A stretch of DNA of 64,000 nucleotides from Chondrosia reniformis (GCA_947172415.1 OX359191.1:2418001-2482000), one strand, 5' to 3'; positions 24,201 through 36,300 are shown, counted from the stretch's first letter. A program made the numbers and translations. The notes: generated by a model from the letters alone, not told the origin.

Positions 24201-27200
24201 TGACATCATTCATACCAAATATGTAATTGTGGTTTTTATGTATTTCAGTCTGAACCTACAGCTGGATTGAAGATGTACGTATATACACATATGTACATTT
24301 GTTGGTTTCAATTAGTACTGAAACTAAATAATCTACTTGTTCACATCATCTCATGTAATTACAACAACTAAAAGTGAAAGAAGACACAATGAACCTGAAG
24401 AAGAATGAAATAAGAATATTATCTAATTTTTAGGGTGATACTCTAGTACAAATTTTAAACACATGCGTACTTAAATACAGTACGCTGAAAGCATGCTACT
24501 AGCAATCGTAATGACTTAATTATTAACATAAATAGCAGTCCCACATAGGTAGCCGTGTACATGTATTTTACCTTTCTCCATCTCAAGATCATATGTAGAA
24601 TAATAAACTGATCATGTGTTTGTGGAACTACAAACTGTAGAAGGAGAGAATGACAACAAATTGATAGGGCACCTGTAAATGTACCACCTTTCTGATGCCA
24701 GAGCATGTTAATGTATATATGTAATTAAGTACAGTACTTATTTTAATATATGTAACATTGATTGCAATATTATGATGTGATGAACTTAAGTTGTTAAAGC
24801 CGCATTTATTATACAATTTCTTCTTCTGCACAACCAATTAGTCTTTTTGATGTATACTTTTATATGAAAGGAAGCAATAAGTTGATATAGGCAATTATTT
24901 ATGTATATTTCTACAAAAATATGTATGTAGGTTATAGAGTTGCTGACATCCAGTGACACACTGATGATCACAATCAAAGTGGACCCCACCCACCCTACAC
25001 CTGCACGCTATAATCAGGGACTAGCTGGTCGAACTGGTGGAATATTTGGAATGTTCGTTGATCCTCCTGAGCACTTTGAGTTAGGAGCACAAGACTTTGA
25101 TATAGATTCTGAGATCACTCCAGATGTTCAATTGGATTACAAAGATACCTTTCTTTTAAAACCAAAGGAAGGGGAGAAGAAGAGAGTGGAAGCTGAACAG
25201 AAAGAACATGGCCCTAAATATGACCGTCTGTCAGTACTAGAAATGGAAGCAGATCCCACAAAAGGCATAACTGGAATGTCATCTCCGGCAGCTGAAGGCT
25301 TTGGTTTTTCTCTTGCTCTTCCCACTCTGCAATCACTCTACAAAAAAATGGCTGGTGAACAAAAAAAGGATAGTTCTGAGGTCAATCAGGGACCAGAAAC
25401 TGGACATCCACTTGATGCTTCTCTCATTTCAGTACCAGGACTGACTACACCTGTGCACCCTAAACCTCAAGGGACTGAGATGGCCAGATCTGATCCACAG
25501 TCCCGTGAATCTGCTGTGATTGACATGAAAAATTTTGGTGATGCTCCACAATCGATTTCCAAATTATTTTCTCCTGGAACCCAACAATCTAAGAAAATCC
25601 CACCTAAGACTCTTCCTAAACCTGTGAAAAGAGATGCCCAATCACTAAAAGAAGAGAAAAGCAACCTATTTGAAGCTGAGGAATCTGAAACTCTGCCTAA
25701 GCCAGAAAATAACAGTAAAATCTTCTCATCATACCAAATTCCAGAGAGTGACAGTGAAGATGAAGGTGAGAAGAGAGACTCTGTTCATCCACTTGATCTT
25801 CCCCGTGCTTCTGTTGGCTTTCCTGATCTATCCAAGCAACCCACTCAATCTGCCTTAAGAAAACCTTCAGACTCAGGTCCAGGACCAAATGCAGTTAGTT
25901 ATATGTATGTACATATGTATATATTATTATTATTGTTGATTTAAGTGCATCATGTGCTGGACGCACACCAAGGCTACATTGCCCCATGTTGCACTGTATA
26001 AGAGTAGTGAAACATACATTCGGGATAAACATGGATAAACACAATCCGTAAAACTATATATATGACATGCCAATGACCTTATTGGTCCTTAGCTTGTAGC
26101 AAACACGTGTTAATGATTAGGACAGTACAGGTTGGCCACAGGATTTTTGTTAGGATAAGATAATGGAACTCAACCTTTCAATACCTTATTATAGATAACA
26201 GTTATAGCCCAGAGGACTATAGCCGAAATATACTGTGAGGCTGAGGCCGAGTACTTATATTCAGTGGAAGTCCAAAGTGATGGGCAATAACTGATTTATA
26301 CCCCATTACCACGCCTTTGGAGCAGCTCGGAATTGAAATGGCTAATAAACAAGTAATACATGAGATCTGCTTTAGTGACTAAAGAAATTGCCATAACAAG
26401 AAAACTTGCGTAAAATTTACCTCACTTCCTGTATAAACCTATTCACACGATATACGTATTCTATTATCAGCAATTCACGCCTCACATCATGAGCTCATGC
26501 CCTGGCAATGGAATATGAATATATATATTGAATTGTTGACTTTGTAATGTGAATGCTATCAGAAAAATTTCCCTCTCACCTATTGTCTACAGATCACTTC
26601 TAGAAAGATATCTCATCCAAGCTTTTCAGAAAAGTAATTGATTCATATACGTATGTTTTTATTTGTGTAATTTTTATGCTATTCATGAGCCTAAAACTAA
26701 TTTATTTTTCATTAATACAACATCAGTGGTTGTTATCATCAATACAAATTTATGCTAATGGAAAATGCATGTTTCTTAATAGGTTACATATACATCTATC
26801 TAGGTATATAGTATACTTATTTGACATTAAATCATTTAATGTTTTATTATTCTAACATTTTCTTTCTGTTTAGCATTGAAGTTATAGATTTTGGGGAGTC
26901 TATAACTTCCACTGGCACCAATCCTACTACCATGGATGAATTAGCACTTTCAGTCCATCCAAGTAATATGGATGTACGTACATATGTTTGATAACTTCAA
27001 ATCAAAAATATCATGTTGCCTTGCACTAGGTTTAGTTCCCTATAGGCCTTTACTTTAGAGTAGATGTAACATGTAAGAAAAGTGGTGTATTGATTATTCA
27101 TGTGTTCAATAAATTGCAATTGTATAACGACTATAACGACATACAGAATTATGTATTTTTCTACAGTTTGGGGAAGATGTATTGAAAGGAAGAAAAGTTG

Positions 27201-30200
27201 CTTTCCACACTGTACCCAAGGTTCAGATTCCATGTTAATATTTGTTTGAAAAAATAGGGGACTGTAACATCTAGAGTTGATCTAAAAGCTACAATGTCAT
27301 CATCGATTGACGCTAGTTTTTACCCCACCAATCATGTCTTCTGAGGAGCTCATTGAGCTAATGGACGAGACCAAGTTTACTTAAATGGAACCAGGATCTA
27401 CGCTTAGCCACTGAGAATGGGGTTGAGCCATAGACAACCTTTTTGGCTCCAAAAGACCTGTAGTTGTTTTCTTATTATCAAATCAGGGGTAGACCCATTA
27501 GCTCATTATGCTCCTCAGATGACAAAAGTGGGTCGGGTAAAATGTTAAATTTGATAGATGATCTTTTTTCCTGCAGTTGTTGAAGTCACAGCCAATTAAG
27601 TCAATGTCCAACATATTTAGGGGCTATCCTTCTTACGTATTTACTTTAATTACTTTTTATTCCTCTTTCAATATTCTGTAGTCTGGCCCTTTGATGATGT
27701 CAATTAAAGGTGGTACAGACACTGATGGTGAGAAGGGCATATATATATCTGCAATGAAAGAGGGAGGGGCAGCACAAATGTATGGTGAGTATAACTATTG
27801 TGTTATAATTTTGAGGTAATTTGTTTCAGTATTTACGTATGTGCAGTAACTGACAAAACATTTCTTGCTTTGTTTATACGAGACCCATAGTTACTATACC
27901 ACAAGTAAGTTTTGCTTAGGTTCAATGGAAAAATATATATAGTTATTGAAGAGAAATACATACACTTTGGCTGAGGGCATGCTTACTATTGTTGTATTCT
28001 CTGAAAAATTTGAGTTTTTTACATGGAAATACAAGTTCCTTTGAAGTAATGTTTATATCTATCTATCGATTAATAGGCCGTCTTCATGTTGGTGATCAAA
28101 TCCTTGTTGTTGATGGAGTGGGTCTCTTAGATGTTACTCATCAGGAAGCTGTGTCTAGTCTCATGAGAGCAATGAGCATGGAATCTGTATGTTTGCTAAA
28201 GCTAAGACATTCACTGTACATTGTTATTTTGCCATATGATATCACACTGTGACTCATAGGCTATTAAAAACATTTAATTTTGCATCAGAGTTCCTTATAC
28301 CTATTAGTATACATTTCTGTTTACATATACACTCCGTTGCTGGGGCAACCAAGGCAAATTATATTCCACAACCGCTGTATAACTATAATAAGAGACACTT
28401 TGGCCTCTTATTATAGTTTTACAATAAGATATACCCGCAATAACTCAGTGAACGTCTAAAAGCTTGTGAAAAGCCTAGGGATGGAGTGTATAACAGTTGC
28501 ACATACAATGTCACTTTGCAGTGTATCGATTATACACTCACTCGCTCTCCGATCTCGTGCATGTATATAATTGATACACCGCAAAGTGACATTGTATAGC
28601 TATTACATACGTATTTATTTAAAATGAAGAGTTGATTACAAGCATTTAATTTTGGAAGCAAAAATAGTTAAATAGGTAGTGTATGGTATCTATGTAATTC
28701 TTTGTGATAAGGTTACATGCCATTAAATATACATTAGATTGTATATATGAATACTGTTATTTTTATAGACTTCAATAGACTTAGTTGTTGCAGTTTCTAA
28801 AGAGAATGAAAGCAATGTATCATCTGGATCAGGGTTAGTTAAATAATGAGGCCTAGGTTTTACTGACATAAGGATTTACACATACGTAACATGCTCACTC
28901 TACTTGCCTAGTAACCAGAATGATATAGTAACCCCAATTATAAGTAGACATGACATTTTAGGAAGTTACTTAGGTTACTTAGCATTCTGAGAGTATGTTA
29001 CACGTTAGTCTATAAGGATGTATGTCACTTAGTATTCTAACTCCTGGGTTTCCTTTCCTAGAAAGCACAGTAAGTGTAGTATCTGTGGCTTCAGATAATT
29101 ATTAACCATGTCTATCTTAATTGCCACCGACTCAATGAGGGTAAATACTTCTTTTAGAAGACTCCAAAATGGTCACCAATCAAATAAGGTAAAGGTTTCT
29201 AAAGTATATCTTAAGAGTTACTTTAAATGGACTAAAGTTGACAATCATCCGTGAGTGACCCTTAGAAAGTTATTAGACTGTCCCCATCCTTTAGATATAC
29301 ATACTCAGATCAGGGCAGAAATTATTAAATCATATCTAGCTTTAGTATAACTTAATGAACTACAGAACACTCATCCATAGTAATCCGTAAGAGGTTTACC
29401 AGAATACGTACATGAGGATAAGCACATTATTTTGGTATTGCTGAATATGACTGATTGGGAAAGACTAACCACATGAATTCTACAACTATATTTACGTACT
29501 ACAGGTATGACCTAGAATCAGAGATGCTTGGTTTTCCCCAGGTCCCTGGCTGTAGAAACAGCTGCTAACATAGGGATGACTGTAGAATTGTTGTGGTTAG
29601 ATAAAGATATCGTAGATTTTATACTGAACTATAGACGAGCACAGATAATATGTCAGGTAAACCTTTATGGTAGCAAAGCCCTACCTACCATTTGATTAAC
29701 TATTTCTTTTGATCCCTTTTTCTAAGTTCTATGGTATATTCTAAATTAGTCCTGGCACTTAGATCATCTGAGGTGTCATTTAGTGATATTCTTGGAATAA
29801 ATCTCAACAAGTAAAACTCTCATTTGAAATGAGTGTTTATGCAGTGGTACTGTATGATTGCCAAATTATCATTTCACTTTAAAAGAACTGTCATGTGTAA
29901 GATTAGTGAGTCTCGAAGTAGTGGAGGAGACTTTGGTTATGCTCTCTGTGTATGCAAGCCTCAGAGTAAAGGCTTTGACCACCCCAAAAGCTCTGATGTC
30001 TATAACTGAACAGTGTCTTCTGTGTTTGCTGTTCTTGCCTAGGAGAACCACTCAGATATAATATGGGGATGAACTGCCTTTGGGGTCTGCCTTGGAGGAT
30101 GGTGTTGACCAGGGAGGTGAGGGCTGACAAGGGTAAAGCTCCTCCACTCACCACTGCGGACCCCTTCATAGCTTGCCTGGGCCATCTGCTCCTTCCCCTG

Positions 30201-31190
30201 CGGTTCAGCAGGAGGGCCTGATGGTCTGTTGCTGCAGGTATCTAAAGGATGCTAGGTGATTGTGAGCAATTAGTCTCCAATGGAGGGATAATCTGTGAAT
30301 CTGGGTGTGGTGGAGGATGTTTTTGCTTGAGGGCTTCTAGATTTTTCTCATCCTTGCTTACAATAGAGCTTTCCAGTTAGACAGCACCTTTGAAGTTACC
30401 TTCCTCTAACTTGGAAGCAAGATGAGCAGCTAGTGATTCCATAGGATTACTTCTTTGTGGATGCTTCTAATGGGCCCAGAGTATACGTTGGCCAGTGGCA
30501 AAGGCAAATCGACAACTTTTGTAAGGTTTTACCAGTGGCCTCCTCGCTTTGGGATTTTGAAGACAATGGAAATTGATGCGAAATGACAGTTCCACGCAGG
30601 TACATTGTCTGGGTCGGCAACTACCACGGAGGCAAACCTCTTTGCAGAGTTCATGGCAGGCACGTGGACTTTCACTGCCACAGACCTTGGACCCTATGGC
30701 AAACTGTAAAGTGTGCACTTGGGCCATTTGTGACTGTTGAGCTTCGTTATCTTCCACTTGTGTTGCTACATCTGCCATTTTTACAAAACTGGTCCATAGA
30801 AGGTTAAAATGATATATACCTATTTACGTATGTCCCAATTTCAATATGTTTGGCTACTAGACATTATCATTAAAAAATAAAAGACACAAGTGAATGTGGT
30901 GAAGTTAGAATCTTATAGGTATTTCACACTGTTTAAAACCTTGTAAGTGGGAGTATACTAGGGAATTTTTAAACTCATTTGGGGTCATTATTTGAATAGT
31001 TGACTCAAAATATAACCTGATTTACATTGTTTCACTGTGTATACCAAGTACACTGCTATAGCTACGTAGGTATGCCATATAGATATTAGGTATTAATGAC
31101 TCACATGTTTACTGTTAAATTTACTTTTAGCTCTTATACTCTTCTAGATCATCTGAGTACACTGATGCTTCTGAAACAGAAAGTGATTAG
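15221..31190 (+). CDS. Harmonin/whirlin/PDZD7-family three-PDZ scaffold
   Basis: This is an actin- and membrane-associated adaptor of the harmonin family; relatives organise stereocilia and microvilli. Eighteen exons join in phase: 15221-15322, 15882-15949, 16047-16130, 16196-16323, 16438-16511, 20440-20548, 20619-20643, 21155-21224, 21603-21679, 22915-23140, 24931-25904, 26874-26973, 27167-27220, 27682-27784, 28077-28186, 28769-28833, 29542-29656, 31131-31190 (about 847 aa). Residues about 35-105 form a harmonin N-terminal-type helical domain (HYIRPLIPARLRHEY). PDZ1 is about 109-189 (LGISIRGGFEFGCG...VGDEILRING), PDZ2 about 233-340 (SGDEIIKVDEHSL) and PDZ3 about 698-785 (VGDQILVVDGVGL). A long Ser/Pro/acidic linker lies between PDZ2 and PDZ3. 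The protein ends ASETESD. ITWKDVSDP after PDZ1 matches harmonin specifically. Least certain are the read-through in exon 10 (22952-22990) and the 25904 donor. No start upstream of 15221 is visible in frame. Confidence 0.88.
16575..16762 (-). mobile_element. Hairpin element with hammerhead-like loop, copy 3
   Basis: Arms near 16589-16606 (TTTGAGCATCTAAAGAGG) and 16694-16725 (AACTGCATCTTTAGATG) are partly complementary. The terminus AGAAGAAACCCTTATTGTAT is shared with other copies. The loop at 16632-16668 has the minus-strand motif CUGAAGA-A-GACCCUCUAGGUU-GAAUG, a decayed core. It lies in scaffold-gene intron 5. Confidence 0.5.
17093..17686 (-). CDS. Secreted Cys-rich protein, IL-17-family candidate B
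   Basis: An intronless 197-codon gene. Residues 11-35 (MNRRKLF...LIAVMILIFGC) look like a signal peptide. The mature part has Cys at 41, 53, 101, 120, 126, 156, 170, 192 and 197. Family-type signals in order are CP (101-102), FCKWTYTCSYDDHRIPAYI (119-137), QCKP (155-158), IRIAC (166-170) and W...EKVTIGYHLVC (177-192). IL-17 proteins are secreted dimeric cytokines with a cystine-knot-like fold showing W-x-Y..D..R-x-P and a terminal V-G-C-x-C-V. Here that last motif reads IGYHLVC, so one usual cysteine is missing. It is a paralog of 18324-18920 and lies antisense in intron 5 of the PDZ scaffold gene, 637 bp from its sister. The call is inferred from pattern; another secreted Cys-rich family is possible. 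Confidence 0.6.
   Translation of the reverse strand: MSVRSGKARSMNRRKLFVRYRSLIAVMILIFGCKGYQLHVCGEAAPVGIFYNCTHQLPRVHNQALRKVVDFWYKPPIDAWEEIYNIATFDTEDNTATSRRCPTDLNIPTNESLQSSKAFCKWTYTCSYDDHRIPAYIYNAKSGRQVFRHGNKLYQCKPLATLINTIRIACTGDRENWQMKQEKVTIGYHLVCIGTNC
18324..18920 (-). CDS. Secreted Cys-rich protein, IL-17-family candidate A
   Basis: An intronless 198-codon gene. Translation from Met9 gives a clean signal peptide (MARLCLIFQGIFLIAIVF), so Met9 is at least as likely a start as Met1. Mature Cys lie at 30, 39, 51, 98, 115, 121, 157 and 171. Key blocks are CP (98-99), FCSWQYRCTHDNHRIPTYIY (114-133), QCKPIKTLVNTLRLKC (156-171) and W...QEQVVIGYQLV (178-192). The spacing C-x5-C inside the W-x-Y block and C-x13-C near the end is the same as in the neighbour at 17093-17686. 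NxS/T sites at 50 and 94 suggest glycosylation. In known IL-17s the end reads VGCTCV; here both cysteines are replaced (IGYQLV), so the disulfide pattern would differ. The two genes look like a local tandem duplication on the same strand. Confidence 0.62.
   Translation of the reverse strand: MLARTKIEMARLCLIFQGIFLIAIVFRGECAALRLVRTCGSTDPLNPSYNCTHNMDGRRSKTLTKEVEFKYETQNEIWDKIRLMESSQAEQPGNQTECPSLTFTPETYSSENAFCSWQYRCTHDNHRIPTYIYHAIIDAQLENRMHQVNQGPRQFQCKPIKTLVNTLRLKCSNNEEKWVVTQEQVVIGYQLVRVKKQV
18921..19790. other. Intronic stretch without recognisable gene
   Basis: A/T-rich sequence within scaffold-gene intron 5, upstream of the IL-17-like candidate A. It should contain that gene's promoter. The + strand open frame 18981-19289 has no recognisable features. 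Confidence 0.4.
19795..20058. repeat. MITE-like family B, copy 1 (degenerate)
   Basis: Contains TTATCCCACCCACTCACGCT, TCTGAGGAGCGCAATGAGCT and AATGGGTAAAACCAAAGTTC. It is related in order and sequence to the better preserved inverted-repeat copy at 27295-27548. Confidence 0.55.
20105..20260 (-). mobile_element. Hairpin element with hammerhead-like loop, copy 4 (one arm)
   Basis: It starts with the family terminus (AATAGAATAAGGATTTCTTC) and the arm GGAAAGGGTCATATTTCGAC. The loop at 20220-20256 gives the minus-strand motif CUGAAGA-A-GACCCCCAGGGUU-GAAACAUCC, with all core bases intact. The second arm is missing. It lies in scaffold-gene intron 5. Confidence 0.55.
27295..27548. repeat. MITE-like family B, copy 2
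   Basis: Inverted ends: TTTTACCCCACCAATCATGT at about 27319 and ACAAAAGTGGGTCGGGTAAA ending near 27541 pair over about 50 bases with mismatches, as do the inner GAGGAGCTCATTGAGCTAAT and its mirror. Length about 250 bp with no coding capacity. It lies in a scaffold-gene intron. Confidence 0.65.
28373..28606. repeat. Two adjacent hairpins
   Basis: TAACTATAATAAGAG and its mirror CTCTTATTATAGTT form one hairpin at about 28379-28421. TACAATGTCACTTTGCAGTG (about 28505) and its mirror CACCGCAAAGTGACATTGTA (ending near 28598) form a second over about 95 bases. Both lie in a scaffold-gene intron and look like miniature inverted-repeat elements. Confidence 0.6.
29840..30810 (-). pseudogene. Reverse-transcriptase element, N-terminal ORF fragment
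   Basis: The minus-strand piece 30467-30778 begins MADVATQVEDNEAQQSQMAQ and has a Cys-rich patch. It is followed in broken frame by SLAAHLASKLEEGNFKGAV and LKQKHPPPHPDSQIIPP, then piece 29903-30169. 'SKLEEG.f.GAVrL' and 'ALK.KHP.PHPD' are typical of the region upstream of the polymerase in one class of invertebrate LINE proteins. It is frameshifted and truncated, and sits in the last intron of the scaffold gene. The local base composition is more G+C-rich than its surroundings, consistent with insertion. Confidence 0.5.
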
Positions 31191-33314
31191 TCTAAGAAAG
31201 GACACATGGATCTGTATGGTAGCATAAATTTCCTTAGCTTATAATAACTTTTACTGTTATATTCTTTGCACATTCATATTCTATTAGGCATGTACGTATC
31301 TACACATATTGTTTTGAAAACTATACTAACTTGTGCATTTGTATACTCATAAAATATAATATAATGTGTAATTGGGATACTTTATATATAATTATTTAAA
31401 TAGTATATACGTATGTATAGACAATAGTATTCTCCAACTCACCATTTTGTATTGATGTACGTAAAGTTTTCCATTGAGATCTGCTTATGATACTGGGACT
31501 TAAGTTTTGTCCACAACTACCTTATATTATACTGCTCACTTCAGTCTTCACATCAAACTTAAAATATTGATCACTTAATATATACATATACGCAATCAAC
31601 TATATATACGTATATATCTGATGTCAACAAGCTCAAACATCCTCAACTGAGTACAGAGATGGATGAATGATTCTCTATCTTAGCAGCATGTTTAGAGTTA
31701 TTATAAATTGTATATAATCATATAATGACAAAATTGCACTGTTTCAACAGCTACGTACATGTACAATGAGTGTTAAATTCCATGATATTCTGCTACTGGT
31801 ATATAGAACAATTAATTGATCATGACATAATGATTAACAACAGCTTCAATAGATTATTTAGACCGGTCTCTCTACATTTACCCAAAAACTGTTTCTATTA
31901 CAGAAATCCCTTACTTCTTATTCAAAGTCTCCTGATATATTCTTGATGGATAGAGGCTCACCAAAGAAGTTGAAGTCTGCTGGACTTATATAAACCGATG
32001 CATTAACATGTAAGGTTTGATCACAATAATAGAAGGTTAAACCATGCCTATATAATTGGAGGAAGTCACACACATCAAAATTAAAGAAAACTTTCAACCA
32101 ATCAATTATATAATTCATGATGTTCCTCTTCTAAACAATCACTATATATATCTGCATTCACAGGAATGCTCTCTTCTTATGAATAATTGAAGCGATAACC
32201 TATACCTAATCACAAGTTATCATTCTCAAACTTATAATGAATTAGAGATCTAGAGAAAAAGAATAATTTCCAGCTGGGAATCCTATAAGTAACAGTAATT
32301 ATGTTAATTTTCAATCACTCAATTAACTTATGATGTTGCTATATTCAATACAATCAATATACTGCAAACATTCACATGCACATTCTTCTCATGTTAGTCA
32401 CAGTAGTTGTGTTGGAGAATTTCACAAACATTGAGCAAAGTATAAAAGACTTTCAATCGCTTAATTAAGTTCCCTTTCTAAAATTAATATCTTCAAACAT
32501 TTCACATATATTCACACGTAAGTTACAGTAATTATTTTGGAGAATTTCATATGTATCATTGAACTTTCAAAACTTTCAAACACTTAATTCTTTAATTGAA
32601 ATTCCATTTCTATACATTCAATTATATACATACGGTCTATCCTCAGGTCTTATAGCAGTAACATTTCTTTGGAGGTGAAGTAACACAGTATGGGGTAACA
32701 CAAGATAGTCCTTAAGCATACTAGCTACTTTTTGCTTATACTTGATTCTAACTAGAGGCTGCCGGGATAGGAAGGTTGATTTTAGCTTAAAGTATTTGTA
32801 ACCCCTGCTAATAAGTTTACTGCATAATTGCAAACTTTTAGCCTGCAAAGAAGTCAATACATAACTCCGGAATACCTGATAGTTGTGAAATAAAGACACT
32901 ATAGACCAGGGTATTAGGAATATTACTATCTATAAGTGGGGGAAATTTACTACATCAAAGTTAAAGTCCTCTCACTTATCATATTCTAATTGGTTACTAG
33001 TGATGGTATAAGTTCTTTGGGGTAGATTTCACTAATTGACAAGATCATCAATATTATAAGTATTGGAATAAAAATAACTAGGATGAATTAGTAGCCCTTT
33101 CATTAACTCCTGCATTCCTAAGAAAATGGCTACCTGATTAGAATTTCGGCACCGTTTTTGAGGGATTTTGGGTATGTTTGACAGTCTCAAGTACTACTGT
33201 GATTCGTTTTACCGATAAACGCATAGATTTATGTAATAAAATCCGATCAGCAGACTATTATAACGTAAATCTAGTCATACTAATAGCCATATCTAACTGT
33301 AGCCTATACCGTAT
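31191..33314. other. Intergenic region with imperfect tandem repeats
   Basis: Between the scaffold gene and PEX16 lie two to three imperfect ~125-bp units (about 32290-32610), each with a CTTAATTAA-like block, ACATTCACA and TTGGAGAATTTCA. Two minus-strand open frames (31918-32118 and 32618-32899) have no features I recognise. The first half is A/T-rich 3' flank with TATACGTA palindromes. The PEX16 promoter should lie near 33200-33314. Confidence 0.5.
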
Positions 33315-36300
33315 ATGACCAAAAAAATGGAGTCAAGTGGGAAGAAATTCATTCAACTGGCTGTCGACCTTTGCAAAAATGTGTCCAGATCATACTGTAT
33401 ATGGGTAGTACAGAACCCAGAAAAGACAACCACATTGGAAACTTTTGTAAAGGTCCTTGGTTATATAATTCCAGGTAATTTGTCACGTATTAGCTAGATC
33501 ATCAAGAAAGTATTTTATTACAGCGTAGTCTTCATAGGGCTCGTTAGCAATATCCTATGCACTGCAGCTATTTAAGATTCTTTTTTATTTGTAGTTCGCT
33601 TTGGTGCACAGCAAGGATTCACAGAACTAATATATGCTATGACCAATTTCTTATCCTTTTTCAATGATCGCATCATGGCAAATACATTTAACGTGAAGAG
33701 TAGGGAAGAATCGGTACATATATTTTCACTAAACACTAGTCAAATTTCTGTTCTAATAATTTCCTCCTCCGCATTATTTCTTATGTGGGTAACTTGTTCT
33801 AAGTGTTCAGTATTATTATTATACTAAGCTGCTATTCTTCTTCTGTTCGCAGCATCCAAAGATAGTGAGAAGACTGACCTTCATTTTGTCAATGATTGAT
33901 ATTCTGGAGGTGCCTCTGGAACTGCTAGTTGAATCAAAAATTAGTGAACCTGCCAAATGGTTCACTGTGTTGGCAGTCTTACTTTTTAAGTTAGAAATGG
34001 TCACGTGTCTTGGTCAATTCTAGATCTCATAATACCTTTGCTGAAGAAGGTCTTCAAATAAATTTTGTTTTTCTAAAGCATGTTATTTCATTCTCTTTTA
34101 GAACTATTGTGAAGTTTTGGCTTGTGTATAAAATGGATTATGGTTTGGTTACTTGCCCCACAATTCCACCCCTGGATAGGAAGAACCTGGTTCTCAAGGG
34201 AAAGGAGAGAGAAGCACCCGCTTCTACGCAAGTATGGAGAGGCCCTAGGACTGGCCACTTTATTAGATCAATACATGGAGGTACAAACTGGCAAGCTTAC
34301 TAATGTAATCATTCTAATGCTCTATTGCAATTCATAAACAGTATCCATGTACTGAATTAGATCCTGTAGTACCGTACCATGACCTGAGACTGGGAAATGA
34401 GGCACTATCTGAGGGCCTATCTGATGGATTACTGGGTTCCACTAAGTTGGAGAAGGTGGAGTTAATTGGAGAAGGACTGTTCATTGCCCGTCCACTTGTT
34501 CACAGTAAGAAATGTCAATAGTGTCTATTTCATACAATAGTGTAAAAGATTATTATCAAAGGTGATGCCTTACTTTTATGCTACAAAAGTATATAATGCT
34601 TTTGACAGTGGTTTTAATTTGTTTATACGTAATGCTGAATTTTGACACAATGTCTCCTAAATATTGTTGTTTCTTATGGGGAAGTGTGAATGGGTGTGTT
34701 CTTTTTGTAGTTTTAACAATGTTTGTAACTGGACAAAATTCTTGGAAATCATGGCTTATTGCTCTTGGAATGGATCTCACAAGGTACCGTGTGTAATAGT
34801 CTGATGAATCCTTGATTTCCTATTGTGAGCCTGTGTGTATACCATTTTATGCGGTACTACATTTAGTGTAGTGTTTGGAGGTATTCCGGTAATGTTGTAT
34901 ATACGTACATGAAAATGGAGATCGCGATATTCGATTTTGCTGTAGTTATATCATTGAACCAGTTAAGCAGTAAAATCAAAGCAAATGAGAGTCCTAAGTG
35001 CATGCAAGGACTCTATGTTACACTTACTACTCATTATTTCTTCACTCGTCATGTAACCACACTAGATAAGTGCTAACGACTTCAGCCATCTTGTTATAAT
35101 CAGGCTTGCATGTGGTTTCGGTATTCGGTATTATTCTGTGCATTTGCACAGGTGCACCAACCACGTGTCAGAAAGATGACTGAAGTTGGTAGTGCTAGTG
35201 TAGATGTAGTGTAGATACACAACTCGTGAAGAATCCTCTGATCTTCTTCAGCGATTACTATACACTTTTGGAATCAGCTCATAAGCCAAAATAATTTCAT
35301 GCACCGCTTACTTGGCTGATTCTTATGTTCCTAGCTAACAATGTGCCTTAATTTTATGGCTTGTATGATTACATTTTTAATCTGTTTTTGTTGAGCTCTG
35401 TATGTACGTATATAATAGGTTTTTGTAATGTATTACATATACATAACATATTTGCATACTTTATGACAACTTTGCTAGTTTCAATATTATCAAAAATGCA
35501 ATAATAGTGATATTTCACACATTTGATTATCGTGACTGTACTTTTTATAACCACCCAACTCTAATTTAGTGCTTACATAATGGGAAATTCCAGTCATTTA
35601 AAGAAATCACAGAATAAGGAAGTAATGAGAAGAAAGTGCATTTTACTGCTGTACCTTCTACGGAGTCCCTTTTATGACAAAATAACAAAGTAAGACTTTC
35701 AAGTGTAGATATCTACATGTGTTAATGCAAGTCAAAATCTAAGATTTATAGCTTGCCACTTTGTTGCTAGCTTATTTTGTTCCTCTTACCTCTAAAGCAT
35801 ACCGAACGGCAGTTGTTTTATTAATTATTTTATTGCAGTCCTATTTAACAGCAATTGATGCATCTATAACGTTTAGGCCATAGTAATAAGTTTTAAATAA
35901 CGATATGGAAACCCCACTAGCCTACAAAATATCACTGGACGATGTCGAAGTCACTTAATTCAAACGTTTCGGCCCAATCCTGGGCCCTCATCAGTGAAAG
36001 ATAATGTTACAAAAACGGAAGGTGTTAATATACACATGAATGTCAGAAATTAGTGACAGGGGGGTGAGGAGAGGAAGTGAACGATAGCAACAATAATAAT
36101 AAAATAGGTGACAGAGGTGAGGAGAGGAAGTGAATGATAATAATAGTAATAATAAAATAGGTGACAGGGGGTGAGGAGAGGAAGTGAATGATAATGACAA
36201 TAATAATAAAATAGCAATGACTGTTAAAACATGCACATAATGATGTAGTCAGACTGCCGCTGGTCTCCGATTGTGGATTAAGGGGTTGTACTCAGCTGGC

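Noticed and set aside
24249-24274. Possible microexon TCTGAACCTACAGCTGGATT with acceptor and donor
   Set aside because: Including it breaks the phase; direct joining of 23140 to 24931 gives a canonical PDZ end (HEKVIELL).
25137-25888. Minus- and alternate-frame open frames over the large scaffold exon
   Set aside because: They are shadows of the 974-bp coding exon 24931-25904, which is in phase with neighbouring exons on both sides.
31918-32899. Two minus-strand frames between the scaffold gene and PEX16 as genes
   Set aside because: No domain, signal peptide, splice context or repeat family could be recognised; retained only as a note in the intergenic entry.
34321-34360. Alternative PEX16 exon 5 acceptor at 34331
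   Set aside because: It would need a phase-0 donor; the strong donor at 34281 is phase 1 and gives an immediate stop with this acceptor, whereas acceptor 34360 keeps frame.
36054-36216. CRISPR-like regular repeats
   Set aside because: The units are contiguous 54-bp minisatellite copies without unique spacers, in a eukaryotic retroelement.
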